From Acanthosepion esculentum (lineage: Eukaryota; Mollusca; Cephalopoda; Sepiida; Sepiidae), in NCBI GenBank assembly GCA_964036315.1, contig OZ038509.1:32587603-32651602 (forward strand): a stretch of DNA of 64,000 nt. The letters run 5' to 3'. Below are positions 1 to 11,097 of this stretch, piece after piece (the first letter of the stretch is position 1; the number at the start of each line of letters is the position of its first letter). The notes under the pieces were generated by a model that saw only the letters and a list, made by a program, of their open reading frames with translations, had not been told where the DNA came from and did no database searches. The translations under genes and the position numbers were made by a program.

Positions 1-600
1 CTTCCATTTCAACGGAGAGATTTTAGTATATACAATTTATGTACATTAGCTAAAGTTAAATATATACTACATATATAAGACATAAGACGGTATTTTAATT
101 TATTTTATGCTTTGAAAAGCGTTAAAATTGTGAAGATAAAATTTAAAAGATGAAAAAAAAGAGAATAAAGTAAAAATAGGAACAAATTTGTGTGTGTTTG
201 TTATCTATAAAAAGTATAACCGAAGGTGAAAAAGCATTGATTAGTAATTAAATAGCACATTTTTATGATCTTATGCATAGGAATCGGTAATTTATTTGAT
301 TTCTGTTTTAGTTAAGTGCGTTTTTAATAAATTTAGACATTTCTTTCGAGAAAATGTACCAATTAATCACTAATCAATGTTTTTTCATATTATTGTCAAT
401 GGAATTGGCGGATGTTGTGGCTTTATATTCCTTCTTGATTTGTAATTGAAAAGAGTAATAAATGCATAACATCAATTGAATAGCAAGCGTAAGAGAGTAA
501 AACTGGAGAAACTGAAAAAGTGTAAAGAAAATGCAACAGAAAATAATAAATAAAGATAAAAGGGAGATAATGAGAGAAATCATGTGCCTATGCTAAAATA
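1..600. other. AT-rich intergenic DNA, no gene seen
   Basis: Very AT-rich sequence with short homopolymer runs. I find no convincing coding frame, RNA gene or transposon ending here; the frame near 374-583 (-) is hydrophobic low-complexity translation of T-rich DNA. Confidence 0.6.
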
Positions 601-614
601 GCGGTAAGAAATGG

Positions 615-699
<85 letters not shown>

Positions 700-785
700 G
701 AATGTTTGAAAATAATGGAGAATACAGAGAGTGAGATAAAGAGAAAGATAAAGAGAAAGAGTGAAAGATAGAGAGAAAGAAAAAC
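615..785. repeat. (AG)n microsatellite with purine-rich flank
   Basis: An uninterrupted AG dinucleotide run of about 80 bp (near 617-696) continues into imperfect GA/AAAG sequence to about 785. Its complement translates as Ser-Leu repeats, which are artefacts. Confidence 0.95.
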
Positions 786-894
786 GAATGCATGAGCGAG
801 TAAAAACCGTCGACATTTTTCAATTAAAAACAAAAGAGTTTCTTTTCTTCTAAATTACGATTTGTCTGGACTTCACTTTCAAACTCTATTTAAT

Positions 895-1180
895 CCACGC
901 TCATCATCGCCATTATTTTGACCATCGCCGTTACTATCGCCATTACTGAAGTCATCACTGTCATCATAATCATTATCATCATCATCACCACGGTTAGGTT
1001 CTGTTTTTTAATCATTTCTTTTGCTAATTCCTCATCCCGATCTTAACATTAAATGTCCATTTCTTTCTTCTCGACATTCAATGTTATTCTCAGTTCTTCT
1101 TGCCGCATCTTTTCCTATGTCTCCTCTTCACCATCATCATTATCAACATCATCATCAACATCATCATTACCGTCAGTATT
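895..1180. repeat. ATC-rich trinucleotide low-complexity tract
   Basis: Repeated ATC/ATT triplets on the + strand, densest at 950-995 and 1125-1170, with no other structure. Confidence 0.8.
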
Positions 1181-1187
1181 TTGGTCC

Positions 1188-1529
1188 TTAGAGTTCAACA
1201 GATAATTCAATCGTAGAATTATCCATTGTCCTGTCGGGTAAATAAAGGACAATGGACTCGTTTCCGTTCCTATCTTCGAAAGCATTCGCCAGAACCGGAT
1301 CTTTCTGTTCTTGGGGTTTCAAGTTCTGCTCATTTGAACGTGAACTCAGGGCATTTATATTTTGCGTGGGAATATCCAGGAAAGACACAGGGGGTGTTTG
1401 AGGATGTTGACTATGGTTGAAAGAAGGAGGAGTCAACTCGCTGGATCTTCGAATTTTTGCCGGTTGGGTTTTGCGTGAGGCTGGTGGAGTCTTCGCTTTG
1501 CGGTCATCCATTATTGACAGCAAGATCAA
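1188..1529 (-). CDS. possible coding exon, unknown protein (up to 113 aa)
   Basis: A 113-codon open frame whose composition differs from the repeat-derived frames around it: hydrophilic, rich in Ser, Thr, Pro, Gln and Asn, as in a disordered protein. The second Met (MDDRKAKTPPASRK) has a reasonable start context. Near residue 27 the segment KIRRSSELTPPSF contains an RRxS site of the kind PKA phosphorylates. On the - strand a pyrimidine-rich CTTTCAG lies upstream of the start and could be a splice acceptor; just after the stop there is a GGTAAT that could be a donor. I do not recognise the family. It could equally be a chance frame in AT-poor DNA. Confidence 0.25.
   Translation of the reverse strand: MILLSIMDDRKAKTPPASRKTQPAKIRRSSELTPPSFNHSQHPQTPPVSFLDIPTQNINALSSRSNEQNLKPQEQKDPVLANAFEDRNGNESIVLYLPDRTMDNSTIELSVEL
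1223..1255. repeat. short inverted repeat
   Basis: CCATTGTCC and GGACAATGG form 9-bp arms around a loop of about 15 nt, inside the candidate exon. Confidence 0.6.
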
Positions 1530-2590
1530 AGGCCAAAACGCTGAAAGATGACTTCAACTTGATATTCGTTTGTTCTCAGTAATAAAAAAGGAGAATATAA
1601 AAATATTGCACAAAAATAAATCCAAAGAAAATTTTGATTTTTCTCTTTCTTTCAATAAATCGATGTCCAAATTGTTTTGAGTTCAGTTTCGAACGTCAAA
1701 TCAATAACTGTAATAATGAGATCAACAATAACGATGCTGTAGTGCTATATAGAGATGTTCTGTTACAAAAAATTAAAAAACCGAAGAGTTCAATTTTTTT
1801 TACAGATAGTTTTAAAATGTTTCTGGGAAAAGTAAACGTGTATTCGTTTGGAAGCAATTGCTGATCGATCACATTTAAACGAGAATTAATTTTACGTTTT
1901 CAGCAAATAAAAATCACTATGCATGTTGTTTTCTCAGACGAGAGAAGATCAAAATTCTTATTGACTTACACGCAACCACGAACAATTAAAACTGTATTTA
2001 TAGGCAAATGTGTTGAAATTTATGCGTAAATGTATTTGTGGATATATTCAACTAAACAAGTTGACAGGAAGAAGCGTTGGTCGCATTCACATCCGACGAG
2101 AATGTAACTTGTATTGTTTCGGTGACGCAACAATTCCACCAATCTTTGTGGCCTCGATCTGGATATTGTGTTTCTGCTTATACCTTCATGATTAGCGTGA
2201 CCTTCGATACGGTAATACGTTGGCCTTGAGAGAAAATAATCTTTGTTCGGTTGCAGAGAAAAACAAAACTCCAGGATTTTCAAAAGATGTTTCAGACAAA
2301 AATTTTGAATTTCCTACGTTTTTCTTCTGCCGCTTCATTTGCATGTGTAAATTTTGCAGAACTCAAAATATCTAAAAAGATGTCTTTATTAACTCGTCTG
2401 TTATTTTTCATCCTGCATCCGCTTTCCTTATATTTTGTAAATATTATTATGTTCATTATGATTAAGATGAAAGGATTAGGACGATTAGTCGCCAGTCAGT
2501 CATTCAATGTTAGATAAATCTCAAACCTGAATGTACTTATCTGTTGGCAGATAATCCATCTGGGTAAAAAAACACAGATTAACATAAATT
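1530..2590. other. AT-rich DNA, nothing identified
   Basis: Several short frames on both strands overlap one another. None shows a recognisable motif or credible splice context. Confidence 0.5.
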
Positions 2591-2595
2591 TTTAT

Positions 2596-2867
2596 TTCAC
2601 ACACACGTACACACACACGTGCACATACACATATTCACATATCCTCATTCATCTATGTGCGCGCGTACTTATAGACGAATATACACAGCGCGCGCACACA
2701 CACACGCACGCACATACACACACACACACATATATATTAATGACAATTGGAAAAATGGGCGAAATGCATTATTGGATATTTTTTCGAAACATTATACTTT
2801 CATGAACGTTTTTATCAATTGTCATTAATGTGTAACTCTGTCGGGATCATTTACCTAAATTTATAAC

Positions 2868-2902
<35 letters not shown>
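2596..2902. repeat. CA/GCGC-rich and (TA)n microsatellites
   Basis: Two imperfect CA-rich tracts with CGCG interruptions (about 2598-2735) are followed by a short unique stretch and a (TA)n run at about 2868-2902. Confidence 0.9.
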
Positions 2903-2904
<2 letters not shown>

Positions 2905-2950
2905 CCCATAATGCACCACTGACCCTTATATAAATAGCCGAGAAAAATAA

Positions 2951-3009
2951 CAGCACCAGTTGCCTGACGATTGCTCTAGCATGAAACAGACTGTCGCCTC
3001 TAACTGCTG
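2951..3009 (+). ncRNA. hammerhead ribozyme motif (module C, copy 1)
   Basis: The core CTGACGA (2964-2970) is followed by a stem II TGC/GCA with a TCTA loop, then GAAAC (2983-2987), a short stem III ACAG/CTGT and a GTC cleavage triplet ending at 2995. Stem I pairs GC/GC next to the core and then CAGTT with AACTG, plus outer CAG with CTG. Every conserved core base of the hammerhead consensus (CUGANGA, GAAA, NUH) is present. A homologous copy at 61003 has changed stem II bases on both sides while keeping pairing, which supports function as RNA. Such ribozymes are known in Penelope-like retroelements. Confidence 0.75.
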
Positions 3010-3099
3010 ACTTCCATGTCCACTTTTATATTCACACGCTCTATCTCTGATATTGAGCACTTTATCCCATAAATATAGCACACTTTAAGACTATATTTC

Positions 3100-3102
<3 letters not shown>
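2951..3102 (+). repeat. ribozyme-headed dispersed repeat, module C copy 1
   Basis: Sequence from the ribozyme to the start of a (TA)n tract. It matches 61003-61165: both contain CACTTTTAT, then TCTATCTCTGATA, then CCCATAAATATAGCA, and both run into (TA)n on the + strand. I infer a terminal fragment of a retroelement, possibly Penelope-like. Confidence 0.65.
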
Positions 3103-3170
<68 letters not shown>

Positions 3171-3206
3171 GTGTATGTGTCTTTGTGTGTGTGTGTGTGT
3201 GTGTGT
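3103..3206. repeat. (TA)n followed by (TG)n microsatellite
   Basis: About 66 bp of TA repeat followed by a short spacer and about 25 bp of GT repeat; this is the tail of module C copy 1. Confidence 0.95.
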
Positions 3207-3239
3207 TAGTTCAATACGTAGAAATATCCATATATGCAC

Positions 3240-4440
3240 GCATAAACAGTGGTACGGAGTAATGTCTCCCTATAAAGAGTAAAATATCGGATACGCGTGA
3301 AATAAGCGATTAAAAACACACCCAGCGTTTTAGTTTTATCCGCATACGAATTTAATGTATGTATTTAATAAAAATAGATTTAAAGAAAATAAAATTAATT
3401 AAAAATAGATTTAATACAAAATAGACTTAATGCAAAAATCAATTTTCATTTAATTTTAATCTGATTTGTTCGTAAGTGTCTCCAAATATCTGAAGGACTT
3501 TTTGATATTTAAGGAAAGCTGATGAAAATTATGATAATTTTCTGCATTATCGGAAGTAGTCATGAAGTTAATGCGTACATTATGTCTTTTTTAATGAGAG
3601 AATATGTTTTCATGTTAATCCTTAGTTAAAAACAGACTTATTCACCTTAACCACCCACCCTACACACCGACACCAATACACACACACACACAAAATAAAT
3701 CCCTCTCTCTCTCTCTCTGTATCTGCTTGGTGGCGGAAATAGTCGTGTTTTCACATCCTTAATTCAGCTATAATGACCAAAACCAAATGAAGACAAAACG
3801 CATCAGAAGTTGATTTTTAAGGTGTCAGTTTATTTTCATATATAAATTAGTGTAATGCTATCAGTGTAATTCCTCCTTCTCAGTTTCCTGCAATGTCTGT
3901 TTTCATCCATAAGTAAGAGAGAAAGAAGGGCAAAATTTAAACAATCTAAACCTGATTCACATTAGCTAAATATTTCTTTGTAGGTTTTCAAATGAAAACT
4001 TCCCCCGCAACCGACACATGAATTAGATGGGCTGATTGCTAGTTTGTGTTATTTAAATACACCAGGTGGGAAATAGCCTGCAGTTAGCTTTTACTGTCGC
4101 CTTATTAACAGATTTCGAATTGATCTGGGTGGGGATAATTTGCAGTCAGGATTTTGATATCTGTTCATGAGCTTTATTCGATTATTTGGTGCATATGATT
4201 GCGTTTGACAAGCATTTGGGCGCCACGGGGCGGGAGTAATGGTTTGCAAAGCCATTACTACTGAGTAGAGAGTTTCATATTAAGCAAAGTTTATAAAATT
4301 AAATCATAATTCAGCATTTTACACGCACAAGTACAAACGCATATATACAAACACATACACAGATGCATAAACACACATATAGTATACCCCCCCACATACT
4401 AATTTAATATAAGATTTAAGGATAGTATATCAACACATTT
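3240..4440. other. no gene seen
   Basis: AT-rich DNA with a CA tract near 3676, a TC tract near 3702, and a small hairpin near 4229 (AGTAATGG / CCATTACT around a 9-nt loop). Confidence 0.5.
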
Positions 4441-4790
4441 ATATATAGTTGGCATCAGTTTATCATGCTAGATAAGGGTAGCGCACTGTTCATCAAAATT
4501 CAGACCTTGGGGGTGAGACTGGAGTGAGCTCTCCAGGTTTCACGCCTGGGCCATGGTATATGAAGGCGTGCGCTGCTCAAACCACGTGCCCTCCTCTCTT
4601 GGCCGTACCCAAACCCAAGGAATACAAGACATTGCATTTAAATCTGACATGTCTGCAGGAGTTTCCGTCAATTTGTCAGTGTTGACAGCCAACCGCCCCT
4701 GGGGCTCCACTCCATAGCTTTTTCCAGGTTTGGATATGATCGCAAAGCAGTGGCGGTTTAAAATCAGGGTTTTCCTTCCTCTAAATGGAC
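4441..4790. other. GC-richer unidentified segment, possible old repeat
   Basis: A 350-bp stretch with clearly higher GC content than its surroundings and no long open frame. It has the texture of a degraded repeat, but I cannot assign it. Confidence 0.3.
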
Positions 4791-4824
4791 TGTCTTCCTA
4801 GATTGACCTGCTCCATCTACCCGA

Positions 4825-4850
4825 AACACACACACAGACACACACACACA

Positions 4851-4904
<54 letters not shown>
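4825..4904. repeat. (CA)n microsatellite
   Basis: CA repeat of about 80 bp with a few GA interruptions. Confidence 0.95.
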
Positions 4905-5039
4905 AACATATAAGCACGGTTATATTTACGTACTGAACAACTGGCATACTCACACATAAAACACATTCAAATAAATTCTGAAATGCACACACTAAACACA
5001 CACATACATACAAAAAGAGAAGCTAGAGTAAAATTCACC

Positions 5040-5280
5040 CATTTAAGTATTTTCTTGAAGGAATCATTCATTCCCTAAAAATCATTCCTTCAAAAAGCAT
5101 GCTCTTTCAAAAACGCCATGCTCTCTCTTTCTCTCTCTCAAATATTGTTCTCTCCTTAAAACCATTCGCGCCTTCAAAGATTATTTTATCCCTCAAAGAT
5201 CGTGCTTCCGCCAAAGCTCCAAACGATGCTCTCCTTAAAATCATTTTCCCTCAAAAAGATTTCATTGAATTTTAATGAGG
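5040..5280. repeat. irregular array of TCAAA/CTCTCC motifs
   Basis: Words such as CCTTCAAA, CCCTCAAA and ATGCTCTC recur at irregular 20-35 bp spacing, suggesting a decayed minisatellite. Confidence 0.45.
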
Positions 5281-6515
5281 ATTTTCCTCGAGACAACTCG
5301 TGTTACAGAAATCATTTTGTGAATATCAAGCGTTTTCAAATGCTTTAATTTTACTTAGAAATAAGAGAGGAACGTTGTATATTTTAATGTAACTTTATCT
5401 TATTTTATAGATTGATTTGTGAGCTGTAACATCTTTAAGACTATCAGCAGATTAATTGTTTTCTTTATTTTACACATGAAACATCTAATGCAAAAATGAT
5501 TTAGATTCGTTCTAATATATACATCTTTGTTGTAATTATTAAAACGATTTTGACCGTTGTGCCCTTCTTCAAGTGTATGTCGACCCAGGTGACATTCAAG
5601 GAATTTCGAAATGAACACTTTATGCAATATACAGGAGTAGACTGTTCTCATTTTGCTGTCTATGTCCAGAAATATCTCATGTTAGGGTAATTGTTATTTT
5701 AGCATTGCTCAGTTATTGCTAGTCATATTTCAACGAACTCTGTGCCTATACTACTAAATCCACGGGTTGGAACGCATAATTACTATGGAACCAAATAGTT
5801 AACTGGTACCTTAATTCTCTAGTCCGTTGTGCCAGTGATTCAGGTATAAAAATATCTATAACTTTTATGGACCATTTTATGATCGTTAAATAGTATTGAA
5901 AACCTTGGTTAATGAATAGATCAAAAACATATTTGTTTATTGTAGCTGCCCAAAAGCAGATTGTTGTATTGAAAGCTATAAAGAATGCCATGCAGAGTTC
6001 AATACATGTGAAGAACCAAAAAGGGTAGTCATAAAAACAAGGCATGGCATTAGGATGAAGGCTGGAGAAGTGAAAGAATATTAAGTATATTAGACCGAAT
6101 AAGTCATTGGTTGATAGAACATGAATTTGATTCAAGTTCAAGAGAGCAAATCAAATTAGAATAAGTCATTGCATTTTATGTTTTCCTAGTCACTTTTTCA
6201 TTTCGAATGAAATCCCCGTTTCTATTCTTATTGTTTCTATTACGACTACTATTGATCATGGTGATGCTGATAATGATGATAATGATGATGGCAGATGACA
6301 GATTGACACATGTCATAACAACAACAGGATCTATTCTGTTAATTCACCCCAAATAATGTAAAGTTAGTTATCGTAAATATTAATTCACCCTGAGAAATTA
6401 TAAATTTTAAATCTAAGTTTGTTTTTTTTTAATTCAAATTTTGGCTCTCTTTTGAAATTATAAATTATATATCAAAGTTTGTTTAGCTTGCCTCGCAACA
6501 ACTCCAACCTTCAGA
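5281..6515. other. no assignable gene; one long - strand frame
   Basis: The - strand has a 131-codon open frame (5746-6141) rich in Phe, Ile and Tyr. I recognise no family, and T-rich DNA readily gives such frames. Near 5540-5600 (-) a TTGAAGA...AAAA block resembles a hammerhead core but fails the consensus. At 6385-6480 two copies of a 30-bp AT-rich word lie about 67 bp apart. Confidence 0.4.
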
Positions 6516-6722
6516 ATGAAAAATTACCAAAAATCAGGGAGTTATTCACACTCCGTAAGTGCACATGATATTCGAGGTACTTACAAGGAATCATTTATAA
6601 TTGAAAAAAGAAGACAAAAACCGGTTTATGGCTCGTTTATCGTAGACCCCACACTTAGAAATAGCGCGCCCGAGTCGCCCAGATTTGAGGAGATAGCAAA
6701 GGTCAACCCAACAGGAGTGTAA
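6516..6722 (+). CDS. possible terminal coding exon, unknown protein (68 aa)
   Basis: An ATG-initiated 68-codon frame with balanced composition: many Ser, Arg, Lys and Glu, and segments such as GSFIVDPTLRNSAPESPRF that look like ordinary protein rather than translated repeat. Just upstream, CAACTCCAACCTTCAG is a plausible splice acceptor directly before the ATG. A canonical AATAAA lies 44 bp beyond the stop (6766-6771), as expected for a last exon. Inside the frame TCCGTAAGT could also serve as a donor. I do not recognise the family and see no neighbouring exon, so the call stays weak. Confidence 0.3.
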   Translation: MKNYQKSGSYSHSVSAHDIRGTYKESFIIEKRRQKPVYGSFIVDPTLRNSAPESPRFEEIAKVNPTGV

Positions 6723-6771
6723 TGGAAAGGTATAACTCTGGGAGAATTTGTTGTGAATTTTAGTAAATAAA

Positions 6772-7980
6772 AATTATTTTTATTTAGGGTTGAATTAATA
6801 TTTTGGGATGAATTAACAGAAAACATCCAAACAACAACTTCTACGATTGTATTTTTCTCCTTCATATCTTGACAATAATAAATGGATGGTCAGAATAATT
6901 TTTAGCATAACAGTAAATCTCTAATTTCCCTAACTTTACCGCAAACACACATTATAATAATTAGATTCTAAGGAAATATCCCACACCAATGAAAAGTCCA
7001 TTCGAAGGAAAAAAAAACTCTTTATACCGCTTTCAAATAACTAAACAACATTTGAAGTACGAGTTGAATCTTTGTCTGAAGTAGTATATGATATTGTTGA
7101 TACTTTTCAGAATACCACCTAAATTTGATTTCGATGTTTGAAATACATTTCCGAGAGTTCTTTGCGGGGGGTATCAAAATTTACGTTACTAATTAGTTGT
7201 TTCCCTCCCAAAATGTAGACTTTCATAAATGTGATTTACAATAAACATTCTTTGTAAGAATTTCAGACGAACCAACCTCTTGCTGGAAACTCTGGGGTAA
7301 CATAGACAGAAGTGAAAGAACGCTTTTGTTCTTGTGAAGACTCGAACAAACAAGTAGAAAATCTATTACAAACTCTGTAAAAGGAATGAATATTAATATA
7401 TCATATTTTAAATATTCTAGTTGATAAATATTTCGATATTTTGTTGCTTATACTGTTTATTGTTTTCTCAAGAAAAACTCTTGGCGGTTTTAATCTTTCC
7501 ATTGGAGGAATTTTTCAGGAAATAAAAATCCCATATGAGTTAAAATATTCAAGTATTACGACCACTAGAAGATGGTTTTGAGAAATATACGAAAGTAGCG
7601 ATCAGATATACTGTCACCTTGGCTTTAAGAAAACTCACGTAAAAATGAGGGAGGGTTGTAGAACACGAAGGAACAAGTGTATCGATAGTAAAGATATGTT
7701 TGGAAGAATTCTAAAGAGATTTATAATAAAAAAAACACGGGAAAATTGTCAACATTAGTAAAATGAGCAATGCTGAGAAGAGCGTTGAATTATTGAAGAG
7801 ACTTGCTGTCACTTTATCTTCAGTGATAGCCACAAATTACTAATGAAAAAGCAAGGAGTTTCAGTAATAAAAATAATAATATAAAAAGAATTGAGATAAT
7901 TCCGATCATATACTGTTGAAATAAGTGAAAATATTGAGAAAATACAGATTTCAGAAAACTTGCTGTCACTTGATCTCAAA
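6772..7980. other. AT-rich DNA, nothing identified
   Basis: No frame longer than about 70 codons with credible composition, and no repeat family recognised. Confidence 0.5.
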
Positions 7981-8398
7981 GAGAATGAGACTGATAATAG
8001 ATATGAAGAGAATGATAAATGTATACATAGACAGAATGAAATGTTGACATTCTCAAGTGAGTGTAGCGTAGCGTAGCGGTTATCGGCTTGACAAGTAAGA
8101 TCAGTGAGTCGAGTTCAAATTACGGCCGAGACTGTTGCGTTTACTTTCGCTCTTGGGAAAAGTATGAATCCTTCACTTCTCCCGCTAGTTATAGGTTAAA
8201 TAGCAATGTAGACTTGGATCTCTAGCCTTGAGTAGCAGCCAGTCTAGGGGAAGAAAGAACTCTGAATTCAAAACCACGTAAAACCCACTTGCTACTGAAA
8301 CCACAGTTGCACCACTTTGCGTGGTATGACTCCACATGGAGTCTATAGGTTCAAGAAGAAGAAAAAAATCGTCAAGCGGACAGATAAACATTATTATT
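7981..8398 (+). repeat. duplicated segment copy 1 with tRNA-derived SINE
   Basis: A tRNA-like RNA polymerase III promoter is visible: A box TAGCGTAGCGG (8069-8079), a full match to TRGYNNARNNG, and B box GTTCAAATT (8113-8121), one mismatch from GWTCRANNC. The element ends in an A-rich stretch and ATT repeats near 8398, a usual SINE tail. The match with 10143-10573 begins about 80 bp upstream of the tRNA-like head, so the pair looks like a segmental duplication rather than two insertions. Confidence 0.7.
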
Positions 8399-9145
8399 TA
8401 TTATGTAAATGTGCAAGTAATGATATAGGAAAAAAACAGGGCCTAGCCAGAGTATTAAAGAAACTGTAGAATATGAAGGTGAAAGTTGTAGTAGTGCGAA
8501 CCATCCCAAAGACCCTAGAAACAAGACTGGAGATCTGAGAAAGGATTGAGGCTCTCCACACTATGACATTGTTGTGGTCAACAAGAATTCTGAGGCAGGG
8601 ATTAGAGTTTTGATGAGATACGCTATCACTCGGTACTTATCGCGAATCACTAGATGCCTTTGACGTCAAAATGCATAAATATTTGTGCATATATTTTAAA
8701 CACGCATATTCACATTTCTATTATGTGGTAAGAAAGTATTTCACTCACCCAATATAAATTTAGTGGTCATTTCAAAATTTTAGACGATCTATGGGGTTAA
8801 TTATATGCTTGAATATTTCTAAATGTCTTGATTGATTCCCAATGAAACTAATTTTCATCATGAGTTTTTTATTATGGGGAATTTTGACGTAATTTGGAAG
8901 CAGAAAAACGAGTTTTTGACCTAAATGATTGAATACTGGGTGGAAAGTTTTGTGAGAATGATATCTATTGGCTCATAATCTGCGTACATGAGAAAGGATT
9001 TAGAAGGCAACGAGCAGATAGAACCGAAAAACGAATTGTTCAATGGTCGTTCAAATTATTATATATGTCAATGTTAATTCCGGTTAATCAACAGTTCAGT
9101 GCCAAGGTAATTACGTGATTTTAATGTCGGAGTTTCCAATGTCTA
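8399..9145. other. no gene seen
   Basis: AT-rich sequence without a recognisable element. Confidence 0.5.

Positions 9146-9209
<64 letters not shown>
9146..9209. repeat. (TATC)n microsatellite
   Basis: About 16 TATC units ending in CTCAG, the left wing of a palindromic arrangement with GATA repeats after 9407. Confidence 0.95.
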
Positions 9210-9229
9210 CAGTCCGTTTCTACCTACCT

Positions 9230-9406
9230 ATTCACTAAGCTTACCTTAATACAAGGACACAAGTATGGCACCCTCAGTTAGGATCGAACTCACTATTATT
9301 TGCCAATTGGAGTACTGGTTCGCCTGGTTAACCATTAGTAGTGAGTTCGATCCTGACTGGTGGTGCTATAATTGTGTCCTTGTATCAAACTCAGCTTTAG
9401 TGAATA
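9230..9406. repeat. imperfect inverted repeat with tRNA-like B boxes
   Basis: Arms of about 75 bp (9230-9303 and about 9333-9406) are imperfect reverse complements and share words such as ATTCACTAA, ACAAGGACAC and GGATCGAAC. The right arm holds a perfect B box GTTCGATCC (9345-9353), and its complement sits at 9282-9290. The unit is framed by TATC repeats on the left and GATA repeats on the right. Confidence 0.7.
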
Positions 9407-9538
9407 GATAGATAGTTATGAAAAGGCTGAGATAGATAGATAGATATGAAGAGGTTGAGATAGATAGTTATGAAGAGGCTGATATAGATAGATAAATAGA
9501 TAATGAAGAAGCTGAGATAGATAGTTATCAAATGTCTG

Positions 9539-9583
<45 letters not shown>

Positions 9584-9705
9584 TATATGAAGAGGTTGAG
9601 ATAGTTATGAATAGGCTGAGATAGATAGATAGATAGATTGATAATGAAGAGACTGAGATAGTTATCAAAAGGTTGAGATAGAGATTAAATAGATAGATAG
9701 ATACA
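9407..9705. repeat. interrupted (GATA)n array
   Basis: GATA runs are broken about seven times by variants of ATGAAGAGGCTGAG. The reverse complement of this interruption also punctuates the TATC array at 16379-16676. Confidence 0.85.
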
Positions 9706-9718
9706 TAGATAAAAAGAA

Positions 9719-9812
9719 GTATGGAGTACTCAGTCAAGATGGAACTCACTATTAATGCTCAACCAGACAAACTTAATATTACGCCAGTTGACTATTTGTA
9801 GTGAGTTAGATA
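9719..9812. repeat. second, decayed copy of the inverted repeat
   Basis: Carries GGAACTCACTATTA and, inverted, TAGTGAGTTAG, matching the cores of the arms at 9230-9406 but much diverged. Confidence 0.45.
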
Positions 9813-10142
9813 AAGAGCGTTTAATAACCTTCCATTTTCATGTTCTCTCTTGAAGATGACACGTACTGCGCAGGCATAAGCAGATATTGGATTCTTCAAA
9901 TAATCTTATCAAACATATGAAGTCTCCACACATATCCACATGCGCACACACACTAAACACACAAATACGTGCACATACGACTGTTTTAGATCGATCCCCA
10001 TCCACCACAGCGGATGCTGGAGATATATATAGAAAAAATTCAGATGTACGCATAATCGAACCCATCGTTGGAACTCGGTGATCACGCGCAATGGGACGAG
10101 TGGGGGGGGGGGCACTGACAGTAAGATTATACAGATAATGAA
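9813..10142. other. no gene; contains a poly-G run
   Basis: Unremarkable sequence with one G run of about ten bases near 10103-10112. Overlapping frames on both strands show no family signature. Confidence 0.5.
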
Positions 10143-10573
10143 GAGAATGAGACTGATAATAGATATGAAGAGAATGATAAATGTATACATAGACAGGATG
10201 AAATGTTGACATTCTCAAGTGAGTGTAGCGTAGAGTAGCGGTTATCGGCTTGACAAGTAAGATCAGTGAGTCGAGTTCAAATTACGGCCGAGACTGTTGC
10301 GTTTACTTTCGCTCTTGGGAAAAGTATGAATCCTTCACTTCTCCCGCTAGTTATAGGTTAAATAGCAATGTAGACTTGGATCTCTAGCCTTGAGTAGCAG
10401 CCAGTCTAGGGGAAGAAAGAACTCTGAATTCAAAACCACGTAAAACCTACTTGCTACTGAAACCACAGTTGCACCACTTTGCGTGGTATGACTGTGGCCC
10501 TATATTCCACATGGAGTCTATAGGTTCAAGAAGTAGAAAAAAATCGTCAAGCGGACAGATAAACATTATTATT
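10143..10573 (+). repeat. duplicated segment copy 2 with tRNA-derived SINE
   Basis: Nearly identical to 7981-8398. The main difference is 13 extra bases here (GTGGCCCTATATT) between GTATGACT and CCACATGG. One base of the A-box repeat also differs (GTAGAGTAG here against GTAGCGTAG). High identity implies a recent duplication about 2.16 kb apart in direct orientation. Confidence 0.8.
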
Positions 10574-10720
10574 ATTAGTAGTAGTATTAGTCAGGCAACG
10601 ATAAAGAATTAGTAATATTATTTCACTAGAGACTGACTCACAGCGAGTATTCGAATAAGTATTTGGTGCAAAGTTACATTAGAAAAACATCAAGTGAATA
10701 GCATCCACGTATGAGAAAAT

Positions 10721-11058
10721 TGGTCGATTCCTACCGTACGGCGACTTGTACTTTAGATTAATAAAGCGATAAATGAATTATCGATAATTAATTGACTGAG
10801 ATTGCTAGGTAAAAGATTATTAGATGATGAGACAAAATATAATGGATTGGAAATGTAAACAGTATTAGATTAATAGAATCTATCTATCTATCTATATATA
10901 TATACAAATGTCTTTGGAAAAATCATAAATCTCTTCTCAGACTGAGCTGTCTAAATTTAGAAAGAAAGTAGAAAGAAAACTCTGAATTCAAAATCGTGGA
11001 ACCAACGAGGAATCTTTTCGCTAGAATTCATAGCAATTCACAGGAAATATCATCCACG
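10721..11058 (+). repeat. left arm of large inverted repeat
   Basis: This 338-bp segment is the reverse complement of 11783-12146, apart from the length of an internal TATC/TA tract and a few substitutions. It begins at TGGTCGATTC and ends at ATCCACG. Unlike the right arm it has no CAGTGTAACC termini, which suggests that it is the donor or an older copy. Confidence 0.85.
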
Positions 11059-11097
11059 CCCTGAAGGGACATGTCATTGAATGTATATATATATATA

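Noticed and set aside
5540..5600. Possible hammerhead on the - strand (TTGAAGA ... AAAA)
   Set aside because: First core base changed, GAAA lost and stem II does not pair well.
5746..6141. 131-codon frame on the - strand, possibly a membrane protein
   Set aside because: Hydrophobicity follows from T-rich DNA; no recognised motif and no neighbouring exon signal strong enough to support it.
8062..8135. Genuine tRNA gene
   Set aside because: A and B boxes are present but no cloverleaf, and the sequence continues as a SINE with a tail; the same applies near 9345 and 36426.
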